Shown here: one piece after another, positions 17,909-26,355 of the stretch
How the letters are laid out: every line of letters begins with the position of its first letter
How positions within the stretch are numbered: the first letter of the stretch is position 1
Assembly (NCBI RefSeq): GCF_000372645.1
Contig: NZ_APMP01000006.1
Span: 124,001-188,000 of the forward strand
Direction of reading: 5' to 3'
DNA length: 64,000 nucleotides
DNA from: Caulobacter vibrioides OR37
Lineage (GTDB): Bacteria; Pseudomonadota; Alphaproteobacteria; Caulobacterales; Caulobacteraceae
Translations under genes and position numbers: made by a program
The notes under the pieces: generated by a model
Told to the model about the DNA's origin: nothing
Seen by the model: only the letters and a program-made list of their open reading frames with translations
Databases searched by the model: none

Positions 17909-19528
17909 CTACTCGGCCGCGAACTGGTTCATGGTGTTGGCGTGGCCGCCGGCCTTCAGGGCGCGCTCGCCGGCGACCATTTCCTTGAAGGTGTCGCCCA
18001 GATCCGAGCCGACCTCGTGCTGGTGCTTCACCGCCGACACGCCACGGCGGATTTCCTCGCGCTGCACCGTGTTGACATAGGCCTGCATCCGATCCTCGCC
18101 GAAGTAACCGCGCGACAGCTCGTCGACGCTCTTGGCGGTCAGGTGGAACGTCGGCAGGGTGATCAGGTTGTGGAACACCCCGGCGCGCGCCGCGATATCG
18201 ACCTGGAAGCGGGCCAGGCGCTCATCGGCCTCGCGGCCGAGGTCGCTCTTGTCGTACTCGGCCGACATCAGGGCCGCGCCATCCGGATAGCTGTCCTTAT
18301 GGATCTTGCCTTCGGCGATCCACTGCTCGCGCACCTGCTTGCGCAGATTGAGCGTCCAGTTGAACGAAGGCGAGTTGTTGTAGGTCAGCTTGGCGTTCGG
18401 CACGACCTTCCGGATCTCGGCCACCATCGAGGCGATCTCGTCGACGTTCGGCGTGTCGGTCTCGATCCACAGCAGGTCGGCGCCGCCTTGCGTCAGGTTG
18501 GCGATGCAGTCCTCGATGACGCGCTGGCGGCCGGTGCCTTCCTGGAAGGCGAACAGGCCGTTGGGCATCCGCACCGGCTTGACGAAGGCGCCGTCCTTCA
18601 TGATCGCCAGCTCGCCGTCCTTCAACGGGTTCTGCGGCGTGACCGGCTCGGTCTTCAGCCACTTGATGTAGTCGCTGGCCAGATCGCCGGGCTCCTGGCT
18701 GACCGGGATCTTCTGGGTCAGGCCCGCGCCCAGGCTGTCGGTGCGGGCGACGATAACGCCATCGTCGACGCCCAGTTCCTCGAAGGCCAGGCGGCAGGCG
18801 CGCAGCTTCTCGATGAAGTCCTCGCGCGGCACCGTGACCTTGCCGTCCTGGTGGCCGCACTGCTTGGCGTCGCTGACCTGGTTCTCGATCTGCAGGCAGC
18901 AGGCGCCAGCCTTGATCATCTCCTTGGCCAGCAGATAGGTCGCGTGCTCGTTGCCGAAGCCGGCGTCGATGTCGGCGATGATCGGAACGACGTGGGTCTC
19001 GAAATTGTCGATCGCCTTGATCGCGGCCTGCTCGGCGATCTGGTCGCCGGCCTTGCGCGCGGCGCTCAGCGTCTTGAACAGGTCGTTGATCGCCACTTCG
19101 TCGGCCTGGCGCAGCGAGACGTAGATCTCCTCGATCAGATCGACGACCGAGGTCTTCTCGTGCATCGACTGATCCGGCAGGTGACCGAAGCGGTTGCGAA
19201 GGCCCGCGACCATCCAGCCCGACAGATAGACATAGGCGCCCTTGGTCGTGCCGCGCAGGCGCTTGACCGCCTTGATCATCTGCTGAGCGTGGAAGCCCGA
19301 CCAGCAACCCAGCGACTGGGTGAACTTGCTGCTGTCGCGGTCATACTCGGCCATGTCGGCCCGCATGACCGGCGCCATGGCGCGCGCGATGTCCAGGTGG
19401 GTGTTGAAGGTGTTCTGCAGCTTCAGCTGGATGATGTCGTCGATGTCCACGCCGCCCGGGGTGACGCCCTGGGGATAGCGCGCCAGCAGGGCGTCGCGGT
19501 GTTCGGCATAGGTCTTGCGCTGCGTCAT
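17909..19528 (-). CDS. aceA: Isocitrate lyase (long form)
   Basis: About 539 residues. The active-site loop reads KQCGHQDGKV instead of the E. coli-type KKCGH, as in the long Pseudomonas-type lyases. Other landmarks are DIDAGFGNEHATYLLA, GACCLQIENQ, WIETDTPN and TYNNSPSFNW. It splits isocitrate to glyoxylate and succinate. Of three clustered starts I choose ATG 19528 because GGGA lies 9 bases upstream; ATG 19534 is the alternative. It is divergent from the ScfR-type regulator and is probably controlled through the palindrome at 19639-19688. Confidence 0.95.
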   Translation of the reverse strand: MTQRKTYAEHRDALLARYPQGVTPGGVDIDDIIQLKLQNTFNTHLDIARAMAPVMRADMAEYDRDSSKFTQSLGCWSGFHAQQMIKAVKRLRGTTKGAYVYLSGWMVAGLRNRFGHLPDQSMHEKTSVVDLIEEIYVSLRQADEVAINDLFKTLSAARKAGDQIAEQAAIKAIDNFETHVVPIIADIDAGFGNEHATYLLAKEMIKAGACCLQIENQVSDAKQCGHQDGKVTVPREDFIEKLRACRLAFEELGVDDGVIVARTDSLGAGLTQKIPVSQEPGDLASDYIKWLKTEPVTPQNPLKDGELAIMKDGAFVKPVRMPNGLFAFQEGTGRQRVIEDCIANLTQGGADLLWIETDTPNVDEIASMVAEIRKVVPNAKLTYNNSPSFNWTLNLRKQVREQWIAEGKIHKDSYPDGAALMSAEYDKSDLGREADERLARFQVDIAARAGVFHNLITLPTFHLTAKSVDELSRGYFGEDRMQAYVNTVQREEIRRGVSAVKHQHEVGSDLGDTFKEMVAGERALKAGGHANTMNQFAAE

Positions 19529-19638
19529 GATCATCAATCCCACTTCGGAGGCCAGTGGCGCGAAGCCTTGCTGGCCAAAGGAAAACTCGTCGTGGTGAGC
19601 TAACGCCGCGCCGCGGGATCGGTCGAACCTATTGAAGG

Positions 19639-19688
19639 CAATTTGTCAAAGATCGACTTTGTAATTTCTGTAAATTCATGACAAATTG
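19639..19688. promoter_or_regulatory. Palindromic operator between aceA and its regulator
   Basis: Perfect 10-bp arms CAATTTGTCA (19639-19648) and TGACAAATTG (19679-19688) are separated by 30 bases of AT-rich DNA. That spacer contains a further CAAAG/CTTTG dyad and TTTGTAA/TGTAAAT elements. The right arm ends five bases before the regulator start codon, so binding would block the regulator's own expression as well as act on aceA. Confidence 0.7.
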
Positions 19689-19693
19689 ACCGG

Positions 19694-21124
19694 ATGGCGA
19701 CGAATGACAAAAAGCTTTTTCTGGGCGGGCGGTTGAAACGACTGCGGCGCGACCTGGGCGTGACCCAGGCGCGGATGGCCGAGGACCTGGGCGTTTCCGC
19801 CAGCTATCTGAACCTGCTGGAGCGCAACCAGCGGCCGGTGACGGCTCAGATCCTGCTGCGCTTGGCCGACGCCTATGATCTGGACCTGCGCAGCCTGTCG
19901 GCCGACGATCCGGGCGGCGGCGCCGGGCTGGACGAGGTGCTGGCCGACAAGATGTTCGCCGACCTGGGCGTCTCGCGCCACGAGGCGGCCGAGGTCGCCG
20001 AGCTGTCCCCCGGCCTGGCCGAGGCCATGACCCGCCTTTATCGCGCCTATCTGGATCGCGGCCGGCTGATCGACCTGGGCGCCTTCGAAAGGCCCGACGG
20101 CGCGGGCCCCGCGTCGGATCAGGCCTCCCCGACCGACTGGGTGCGGGATCTGGTCGGCGCCCAACGCAACCACTTCGCAGAGCTGGAAACCCTCGCCGAG
20201 ACCATCGTCGCCCAGCTGAAGGCCGATCCCCAGGATCTGGGTCCGGCCGTGCGCGAGCGTCTCCAGAGCCGCTTCGGCGTCCAGACCCGGATCATGCCGG
20301 CCGAGGTCATGACCGGCTCGTTGCGCCGCTACGACCACCACCGCAAGCGCCTGATGCTGTCCGAAACCCTGGCCCACGCCAGCCGCACCTTTGGCATGTG
20401 CTATCAGCTGGGGCTGATGGAAGGCGGCGAATTGCTGTCGGACCTGACCGATCGCTTCAAGGCCCCCGACCGGGCGACGCGCCAGTTGCTGAAAGTGTTC
20501 CTGGACAGCTATCTCGCCGCCGCGATCATGATGCCCTACGAGCCGTTCCTAGCCGCCATGGAGACCAGCGGCTACGACATCGAACGGGTGCGGCCGCGTT
20601 TTGGCATCAGCTACGAACAGGCCGCCCAGCGCCTAACCACCCTGGGCCGCTCCGGCTCGCGCGGGGTGCCGTTCTTCATGATGCGGCTGGACGCGGCGGG
20701 TAACATCTCCAAGCGTTTCGCCGCCGGCCCCTTCCCGTTCTCGCGCTTTGGCGGCGCCTGTCCACGCTGGAACGTCCACGACAGTTTCAAGACCCCGGGC
20801 CGCATCGTCACCCAGGTGATCGAGACCCCCGATGGAGAGCGTTATTTCACCCTGTCGCGCACCGTCCGGCGCACCTCGGGCCTGCAAGCGGGGCTGGAGG
20901 ACGAACTGGTCGTCGGTTTGGGCTGCGAACTGAAATACGCCAGTAAGCTGGTGCAGGCGCGAGGCCTCGACATGGCCAATCCGATCGCGGTGGAAATCGG
21001 CCCCTCCTGCCGGATCTGCGAGCGTCCCGCCTGTCCGCAACGCGCCGCGGCGCCGATCAACCGCACCCTGCTGGTCGAGGAAACCAGCAAGTCGCTGTCG
21101 CCCTTCCCGTTCGCCCCCCGCTAG
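19694..21124 (+). CDS. ScfR/RamB-type short-chain-acyl-CoA transcriptional regulator
   Basis: 476 residues. Residues about 8-66 are a cro/C1 helix-turn-helix (GGRLKRLRRDLGVTQARMAE, then VSASYLNLLERNQRPVT). The centre holds an IrrE-like segment (LAHASRTFGMCYQLGL) and the C-terminal DUF2083-type domain. That domain has FPFSRFGGACPRWN and a cysteine cluster at C439, C442 and C447 (SCRICERPAC). RamB, PrpR and ScfR proteins of this family sense acyl-CoA and control glyoxylate or propionate genes, which fits its position divergent from aceA. Mutase genes further along the window also handle acyl-CoA. Confidence 0.88.
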   Translation: MATNDKKLFLGGRLKRLRRDLGVTQARMAEDLGVSASYLNLLERNQRPVTAQILLRLADAYDLDLRSLSADDPGGGAGLDEVLADKMFADLGVSRHEAAEVAELSPGLAEAMTRLYRAYLDRGRLIDLGAFERPDGAGPASDQASPTDWVRDLVGAQRNHFAELETLAETIVAQLKADPQDLGPAVRERLQSRFGVQTRIMPAEVMTGSLRRYDHHRKRLMLSETLAHASRTFGMCYQLGLMEGGELLSDLTDRFKAPDRATRQLLKVFLDSYLAAAIMMPYEPFLAAMETSGYDIERVRPRFGISYEQAAQRLTTLGRSGSRGVPFFMMRLDAAGNISKRFAAGPFPFSRFGGACPRWNVHDSFKTPGRIVTQVIETPDGERYFTLSRTVRRTSGLQAGLEDELVVGLGCELKYASKLVQARGLDMANPIAVEIGPSCRICERPACPQRAAAPINRTLLVEETSKSLSPFPFAPR

Positions 21125-21125
21125 A

Positions 21126-21238
21126 GCCTGTCCGTTTCAAATGGAATCATTTGAAACGGATAAACAGGCCCTAAATTCAAACATTTAGAGCGCGTTCGAG
21201 CGGTTTAACCGCTCACACTTAAACCTAACACGCTCTAA
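21126..21238. repeat. Double palindrome downstream of the regulator
   Basis: First hairpin: TCCGTTTCAAATG (21131-21143) pairs perfectly with CATTTGAAACGGA (21148-21160) around GAAT, extended by GCCTG/CAGGC. Second: GAGCGGTT and AACCGCTC (21198-21214), enclosed by TTAGAGCG and CGCTCTAA (21185 and 21231). This looks like a dispersed intergenic palindromic unit; it could also end transcription from both sides. Confidence 0.65.
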
Positions 21239-21245
21239 GGCCCCG

Positions 21246-21608
21246 TCAGGCGAGCCGGTGCAAAGCCTCGGTCAACTTGCGGCCGACGAGGTCGCAACGT
21301 CCCTCGCCAAAGGGTTGGATCGCGCTCCGCGAGGCCACGAACAGGACGTCGCGCTCTTCGGCGAGGGCTCGGATGGCGACCTGGCGCGTCTGGTCCAGGC
21401 GATCTCGCGCGAGCCTCAACTCGTTTCGCACCTGGTCGATCTCGGCCAGGGCGTCGACCACGCGCTCCCGCGCCCGGGCCAACTGCGCCTCGACCGCGAA
21501 CAGGCGACCGACCAGAAAAGCGATCACCGGCAAAAGCGCGATCGCGAGAATCTCCGCCAAGACGGCGACCCCGCCGCTATCCAGCAGACTCTGCACGACA
21601 ATCTTCAT
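21246..21608 (-). CDS. Small membrane-anchored coiled-coil protein
   Basis: 120 residues from ATG 21608, with GGAGAGG just upstream. Residues about 16-36 are one membrane helix (LAEILAIALLPVIAFLVGRL). Residues 37-90 are a charged heptad-like helix (VEAQLARARERVVDALAEID, VRNELRLARDRLDQTRQV). The tail has SRSAIQPFGEG. The architecture suggests a membrane-tethered helical adaptor; no known function. It follows another small gene on the same strand. Confidence 0.6.
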   Translation of the reverse strand: MKIVVQSLLDSGGVAVLAEILAIALLPVIAFLVGRLFAVEAQLARARERVVDALAEIDQVRNELRLARDRLDQTRQVAIRALAEERDVLFVASRSAIQPFGEGRCDLVGRKLTEALHRLA

Positions 21609-21674
21609 GGCTCGCCTCTCCCCACCGCGCGGCGCTCCTCGAGGGCGCGGACGCTGACCCGCGGCCAAAGCAGC

Positions 21675-21887
21675 TTAGCCGTTCGCGCTCGACGCCACGC
21701 TCTGCGCGCTGGCGGCGAACCGGCCGTCGCGCAAAACACCGTTGACGTAGCCGAGCACGTCGTGAACCAAGTTCGGCAATTGAGCGTCGGCAATGCCGTG
21801 CTCGCGCCCCCAGGCCTTGATCACATGGCGCAGCAGCGTCGTGGTGGCTTCCGGATCCGAAGAAGAGATTTCGTCGTCGAAGGGCAC
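21675..21887 (-). CDS. Small acidic-start hypothetical protein
   Basis: 70 residues from GTG 21887, chosen because AGGAG lies about 9 bases upstream. The product begins PFDDEISSSDPEATTTLLRH and contains helices (IADAQLPNLVHDVLGYVNGV). No membrane segment or known motif. It lies 66 bases before the membrane coiled-coil gene and after the terminator at 21942-21976, so the two probably form their own small operon. Confidence 0.55.
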   Translation of the reverse strand: MPFDDEISSSDPEATTTLLRHVIKAWGREHGIADAQLPNLVHDVLGYVNGVLRDGRFAASAQSVASSANG

Positions 21888-21941
21888 GGACTTGGCTCCT
21901 GACAAGGCGCCAAAAGTCGCGGGGACTCTGGACGCGCGCTC

Positions 21942-21976
21942 AAAAAGGAGGACCCGACCGGCGGACGGCCGGGTCC
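21942..21976 (-). terminator. Rho-independent terminator of the TIR/cyclase operon
   Basis: On the minus strand an 11-bp stem (GGACCCGGCCG with CGGTCGGGTCC, one G-U pair) and 5-nt loop are followed by TCCTTTTT. It is about 120 bases after the cyclase stop. The gap 21977-22097 contains no convincing gene. Confidence 0.85.
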
Positions 21977-22097
21977 CAGTCGGTTCACGCGGCCGGCGAC
22001 GAACCCTGGCCCAGTCAGCGCTTGGCCGTCGCGGTCGACGCCATAACATGTTCACTGGAGCTCGGTTCTGGATGTGCGGATTTGCACATCGGCGGCG

Positions 22098-23891
22098 CTA
22101 CGATGTCCTGGACGAGGTCCTGTAGGCGCGCGACAAGCTGAAGATCGGCATGGCCGGAAGCCCCTTCCGCGCCTGGGTTCGACCGACATAGCCGCAGCGC
22201 ACCTGATCGCCGTGCAGCGTGGCCAAGGCGCCAGCCAGGGCTTCGCTGACATAGGCCGAGCCGGGGGCCACGTCGGGCTCGATCCGCGCCGCCACGACCA
22301 CGTGAGCGCCCATCACCGCCGGCGCCTTGGTCAGCGGATTGGTTCGCAGATGCACCGGTCCATAGTGTCCGGCGATCCTCAGGCCAAGGCCGCGCGGCAG
22401 ACCCAGGCTCGCCAGATCCAATTTCCGATGCGCCTCCAGAAGAGCCAGGGCCGCCAAGGCCGCTTCGATCGGCCGCTCGAAGACGAGAAATAGGCCGTCG
22501 CCCCAGGTCTCGACATGGGTGGGCGGCGTCCGCAGGCTTTCGACCGTCTCGGCCATTCGCCCGAGCACGCCCTCGATGAAGGCGGGGATCTGTTCGTCGC
22601 GCAACCCGCCAAAGCCCTGCACGTCGGCGAAGAGCATGGCCCTCATGGCCCGCCTGTCGGACGCCGGGTCCGGGATGATCGCGCCCCGAGGACCCAGCGC
22701 CGGCCGCTGGACCGCGATGGTGACGGCGGGCCGCCCTCCCCGCGCCCAATAGGCGAGATCGGCCGAAACGCCCGCCGGCCCGGGCGCGACGTGGCCGTCC
22801 CAGACCGCCAGTTGCACGGCTTGCGTCGATAGAGTCTGGGCCCGCAGCACCGCGCAGCCCATGGCGAACTGGCTGGAATAGGCGAAGACCTGCTCGTCCC
22901 CCAGATAGGGATCGCGCGCGGCGTAACGGATCGACGTGGCGCGGGCCATGCAGCGCTCGAACCGTTCGATCCATGCCTCGCCGAACGGCGCCACCGACAC
23001 CGCGACGAACGAGGCCAGGCTCGCCGGCAACACCACATGCAGTTCGGCCCCGGCGTCCAGGACGGCCTCGGCGAAGACGATGTCGGCGCCGGCGGCGAGG
23101 CCGCCATAGGCGAAGCCGACCCGCTGGTCCTTCAGCGCCGCGTCGATGTCCCGCCTTAGCCCCGCCCCATCCAAGGCCCGCTCGCCCGTGAGATCGGTGA
23201 TGTGGCCGGTGAAATGCGCGCAGGCGGGCGGACGAAACGGGGCCAGCCAGGTCGGATCGACGCCCAACTCGCCGCACAGAATCTCAAGCTGGCGCAAGGT
23301 GGAAGCTCGCGCCGCATAGGCCTGTGGAGACCTCGCCAGCGCATCGGTCAGGAACGCCCGCGCCGCGCCAAGGTCGCCGGTCAGCAAGCAGGCCTCGGCT
23401 CGGCTGGCCAATTCGTAATAGCCCGCTTCGTCCCTCGTATCCGAGATTGGAGGCGTCGCCAGCACGGCCGCGGCGCGCGCTCTGGCGCCGACCTGATCGC
23501 CGGCCAGGAGGCTCAAGCTGGCGGCGTTGATCGCTCCGTAAAGGCCGCCGAAACGTCGATGGAGCGCGTCGTACCGGCGACGCGACGCCTTGGCGAAAGC
23601 AACCCGCCGCGCCCCCAGCGAGGCCAGGGCCACATCTTTCAGAAGGCGCGCGCCCAACGCGACGGCTTCGGGATAGTCGTCCGCCTGGGCTAGGCCCAGG
23701 CGGACATATTCGGCTCTCGCGAAGTCCGCCGCGCCGGCCCGCGCCAGACAAAGCACGGCGACATAGGCGACTTCGCGCGAGGTCTCTCCCGCCTCGAGGG
23801 CGGCGCGGGCGATGTCGTAAGCGGCTAGGATCTCACCGCGCTGTATCAACGCGGCGACCTGCTCCCGACCGAACGTCGCCCGATCGATCAA
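22098..23891 (-). CDS. TPR / Rossmann-like (SLOG-like) / class III nucleotidyl cyclase-domain protein
   Basis: About 597 residues from a TTG at 23891 that overlaps the previous stop (TTGA); an ATG at 23993 would run through the upstream gene. The N-terminal 220 residues are helical TPR-like repeats. The middle (CAHFTGHITD, AYGGLAAGADIVFAEAVLDA, ELHVVLPA) looks like a Rossmann-type nucleotide-binding domain of the SLOG/LOG kind. The C-terminal 180 residues match a class III cyclase: LFADVQGFGG (Asp 423), VETWGDGLFLVF (Asp 465), GLRIAGHYGPVH, VVVAARIEP (Arg 536). Metal-binding aspartates and Arg are kept; the usual Asn four residues before the Arg is Val. Glu 461 matches the guanylyl-cyclase position. 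Activity is therefore uncertain. Confidence 0.75.
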   Translation of the reverse strand: MIDRATFGREQVAALIQRGEILAAYDIARAALEAGETSREVAYVAVLCLARAGAADFARAEYVRLGLAQADDYPEAVALGARLLKDVALASLGARRVAFAKASRRRYDALHRRFGGLYGAINAASLSLLAGDQVGARARAAAVLATPPISDTRDEAGYYELASRAEACLLTGDLGAARAFLTDALARSPQAYAARASTLRQLEILCGELGVDPTWLAPFRPPACAHFTGHITDLTGERALDGAGLRRDIDAALKDQRVGFAYGGLAAGADIVFAEAVLDAGAELHVVLPASLASFVAVSVAPFGEAWIERFERCMARATSIRYAARDPYLGDEQVFAYSSQFAMGCAVLRAQTLSTQAVQLAVWDGHVAPGPAGVSADLAYWARGGRPAVTIAVQRPALGPRGAIIPDPASDRRAMRAMLFADVQGFGGLRDEQIPAFIEGVLGRMAETVESLRTPPTHVETWGDGLFLVFERPIEAALAALALLEAHRKLDLASLGLPRGLGLRIAGHYGPVHLRTNPLTKAPAVMGAHVVVAARIEPDVAPGSAYVSEALAGALATLHGDQVRCGYVGRTQARKGLPAMPIFSLSRAYRTSSRTS

Positions 23892-24289
23892 CCGTGCCCC
23901 ATGCCGTTCTCGACGTCCGGATCCAGATCGATCTTCTGGCCGTGGGAGTCGGTCATCATCAGGCTGTAGCTGTAGATGCCCATCCGCGCGCATTCATAGA
24001 TGATCTTGAAGCGCGTGAACGGGGCTGGCTTGCCCTCATAGTGATGTTCCATCCAGGCATAGCTGGAGAAATTGACGCCATAGTCGCGCTGAATCTCGAT
24101 CGGCCGGCGTTGGAACGTCCAGCCCGCCTTGATCAGCTGATCGCTGAGCGTGAAGACCATCAGGCTGCGTTCGCTCAGATCCATGGTCAGGCGCGTGGGC
24201 TTGGCCGGATCCGCGTAGTTCATGAAATTGAAGTTCTCGTCCAGGCCGATGACCAGGTCGACAACCTTTTGGGGCGTGGGTTCAGTCAC
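23888..24289 (-). CDS. Unknown 133-residue protein linking the TIR and cyclase genes
   Basis: It starts at ATG 24289 inside the stop of the TIR gene (ATGA) and its own stop overlaps the cyclase start, so all three are translationally coupled. No signal peptide or membrane helix. The predicted mix of strands and aromatic residues (LDENFNFMNYADPAKPTRLT, FSSYAWMEHHYEG, IYSYSLMMTD) suggests a compact beta-rich domain. I do not recognise the family. Its fixed place between TIR and cyclase genes suggests a dedicated partner, sensor or substrate of that pathway. Confidence 0.75.
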   Translation of the reverse strand: MTEPTPQKVVDLVIGLDENFNFMNYADPAKPTRLTMDLSERSLMVFTLSDQLIKAGWTFQRRPIEIQRDYGVNFSSYAWMEHHYEGKPAPFTRFKIIYECARMGIYSYSLMMTDSHGQKIDLDPDVENGMGHG

Positions 24290-26355
24290 GTGCTTGCCTC
24301 CCGACTAACAACACCACCAGGAAGAGAATCGCCCCAAAAGGCAAGGAAGGATGGTGAGGCGTAGCCGCCTTTCCTCAAGGCCCCCACGATGGTCGCCGCC
24401 TCGTCGCGTCGGCCGCTCATCCGATAGGCGCGCGCCAGGGTGTCCATGACCGCCGGAGACAACGATCCCCGGCGCGGCGACAGCGTCGAGATCGCCGCTT
24501 GCGGATCCCCCGCGGCCAGTTGCGCGAAGCCTCGCAGGGCCGACCGGTCGCCCTCTCCTTCCCGCTTGTCGGAGAGTATCCGCAAGCGCGCCAGCAGGGC
24601 CTCGGCCAAGCTCTTGGCTGTGGGCTGGTCGCCGGCGCACTGAGCCAAGACGATAGCCTGCATCGCCATCCGGCCATCCAGATCCGGGGTCCAGATGTTG
24701 GCGTCGCCGGTCGCGCGCAGCTTGGCCAGACTGGCGGCCGCGGCCACATGCAGCGCCTTGGCCTTCGCCAGACCGGCGGGGCCCGTCCAGGCGATGCGGT
24801 CCACGGCGTCCATCTGCGAGATCACGTGGTACTCGCGCCAGCGGGCATTGGAGGGGTCCAGAGCGGCCAGTTCGTTGAGCCGGCGCGTCGCCGCCTCGAA
24901 AGCCTGCCGAGAGGCGACGGCCTCTCCCAGGTCGAACCTCAGCCGGAGCAGCGCCGACTCCGCCGCGACGCTGCGCGCCAGAAGCCGCTTGTCGTCGCGC
25001 GCCCCAGCCACGGCCTCGGCCAACAGCGCGCTGACGGCCTCGCGCTCGGCCAGAGCCTCGCGCAAACGGCCCAGACGGACCAGGCAGTCGGCGAGCCAGG
25101 CGCGGGAGTTCGCCGCGCCGACCAGGTTGACCTTGGCCTTGGGCGCTCGGGCCCGTTCGGCCTCGAAGACGGCCAGCGCCTTGCGGAACGCGGCGGCGGC
25201 TTCCTCGGGCCGGCCTTGCTCGAACAGTAGCGTGCCGAGGTTGTTGTTGGCGTAGGCCACCTCGACCCGCCACTCGACCCGGCGAGGATCCAGCTGGACC
25301 AACCGACGCGCCAAGGCGTCATATTGCTTGAAGCCACGCTCGGCGCCGGCGACGTCGCCGCGCCGCCACTGAACATAGCCAAGCCAGAAGACGTTCTGCG
25401 CCTCATCGAAGATGCGCTGGCCATCCTTGGGATCCCGCTCGGCCAATGTTCGCGTCGTGGTCGCCGCCTGCCCGAAGGCGTCCTCGGCGCCGACCAGATC
25501 GCCGCGTTGCTCGCGGATCGTCCCCAGCAGGGTCTGAGCCTTGGCGCGCTGGGCCAGGGCCTTGTCGTCCAGCCTGTCGTCCCGCGCCTTGGCGTAATAG
25601 GCCAACACCTTGGCGCTGACGCCGTCCAGCACATCCAGGCGGCCGACCGGTTCGAGCTGCTGGCGCAGATCGCCCAGCATGTAGGCGACCAAGGCTTCGG
25701 TCTCGTCGCGCTGCTCCCGCGCGATCTGGCGCGACTGAAGGGTCACGACGGTCATCGCGCCCATGCCGACGGTGACGGCGAGGGCCAGAGCGGTGAAGGC
25801 GGACATCAGCCGCAGACGACGGCGGGCGTCGCGCTGAACCAGCTGGTCCAGACTGACCCGGAGCAGCCGCGCGGCGATCTTCAGACGCGCCAGGCGACGG
25901 CCGTCGGCGCCGGGCCGCAAGTCCACGGCCAAGGGCTCGACGCCCACGGGCAAGGCGGCGCGTAGAGCCGGGGTCAGCAGCTCATCGAGCGGGGTCACGA
26001 GCGGCGTGGACGGGGTGATCACGCAGATTACCTGCCCGGGGCCCCGCGTCGCGAGGAAATAGGCCAGCTCTTGGTCGACCCAGCGCGACGCCGCCGAGGC
26101 CGGCGAGCACAGCACGATCAGAGCGTCCGAAAGGTCCAGGGCTGCGCGGATCGCCCCGCTGAGATCGGCGGCGGCGCTGAGCTCGTCCCGATCACGGAAA
26201 ATCGGCCGCAAGCCGCCCGCGAGCGCTTCTCCGCGCTCGCTCCGGAGCTGCTTCGGCGCGCGGTAGGTCTCCAGCGCGCGATGCAGCCAAGCGGCGGTTT
26301 TGCGATCCCGATGACTATAGCTGATAAAGGCGCGGTACCGCTGTCGACTATCCAT
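24286..26355 (-). CDS. TIR-domain protein with one membrane helix and TPR region
   Basis: 689 residues from ATG 26355 (GGGGGA 8 bases upstream). Residues 5 to about 140 are a TIR domain (FISYSHRD at 10-17, FRDRDELS, IVLCSPASAASRWVDQEL). Glu 96 sits where NAD-cleaving TIR domains have the catalytic Glu. Residues about 184-206 are one membrane helix. Next comes the linker EALVAYMLGDLRQQLEPVGR, seen in many bacterial signalling proteins, and then a long TPR-like region to the C-terminus. TIR would face the cytoplasm and TPR the periplasm, or both could be cytoplasmic if the helix does not span. First gene of the coupled operon. Confidence 0.85.
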   Translation of the reverse strand: MDSRQRYRAFISYSHRDRKTAAWLHRALETYRAPKQLRSERGEALAGGLRPIFRDRDELSAAADLSGAIRAALDLSDALIVLCSPASAASRWVDQELAYFLATRGPGQVICVITPSTPLVTPLDELLTPALRAALPVGVEPLAVDLRPGADGRRLARLKIAARLLRVSLDQLVQRDARRRLRLMSAFTALALAVTVGMGAMTVVTLQSRQIAREQRDETEALVAYMLGDLRQQLEPVGRLDVLDGVSAKVLAYYAKARDDRLDDKALAQRAKAQTLLGTIREQRGDLVGAEDAFGQAATTTRTLAERDPKDGQRIFDEAQNVFWLGYVQWRRGDVAGAERGFKQYDALARRLVQLDPRRVEWRVEVAYANNNLGTLLFEQGRPEEAAAAFRKALAVFEAERARAPKAKVNLVGAANSRAWLADCLVRLGRLREALAEREAVSALLAEAVAGARDDKRLLARSVAAESALLRLRFDLGEAVASRQAFEAATRRLNELAALDPSNARWREYHVISQMDAVDRIAWTGPAGLAKAKALHVAAAASLAKLRATGDANIWTPDLDGRMAMQAIVLAQCAGDQPTAKSLAEALLARLRILSDKREGEGDRSALRGFAQLAAGDPQAAISTLSPRRGSLSPAVMDTLARAYRMSGRRDEAATIVGALRKGGYASPSFLAFWGDSLPGGVVSREAST

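Noticed and set aside
22015-22089. Possible 24-codon gene (ends ASTATAKR) after the cyclase gene
   Set aside because: No Shine-Dalgarno, very short, and it lies in the terminator leader of the operon; only a faint likeness to the end of the 70-residue gene.
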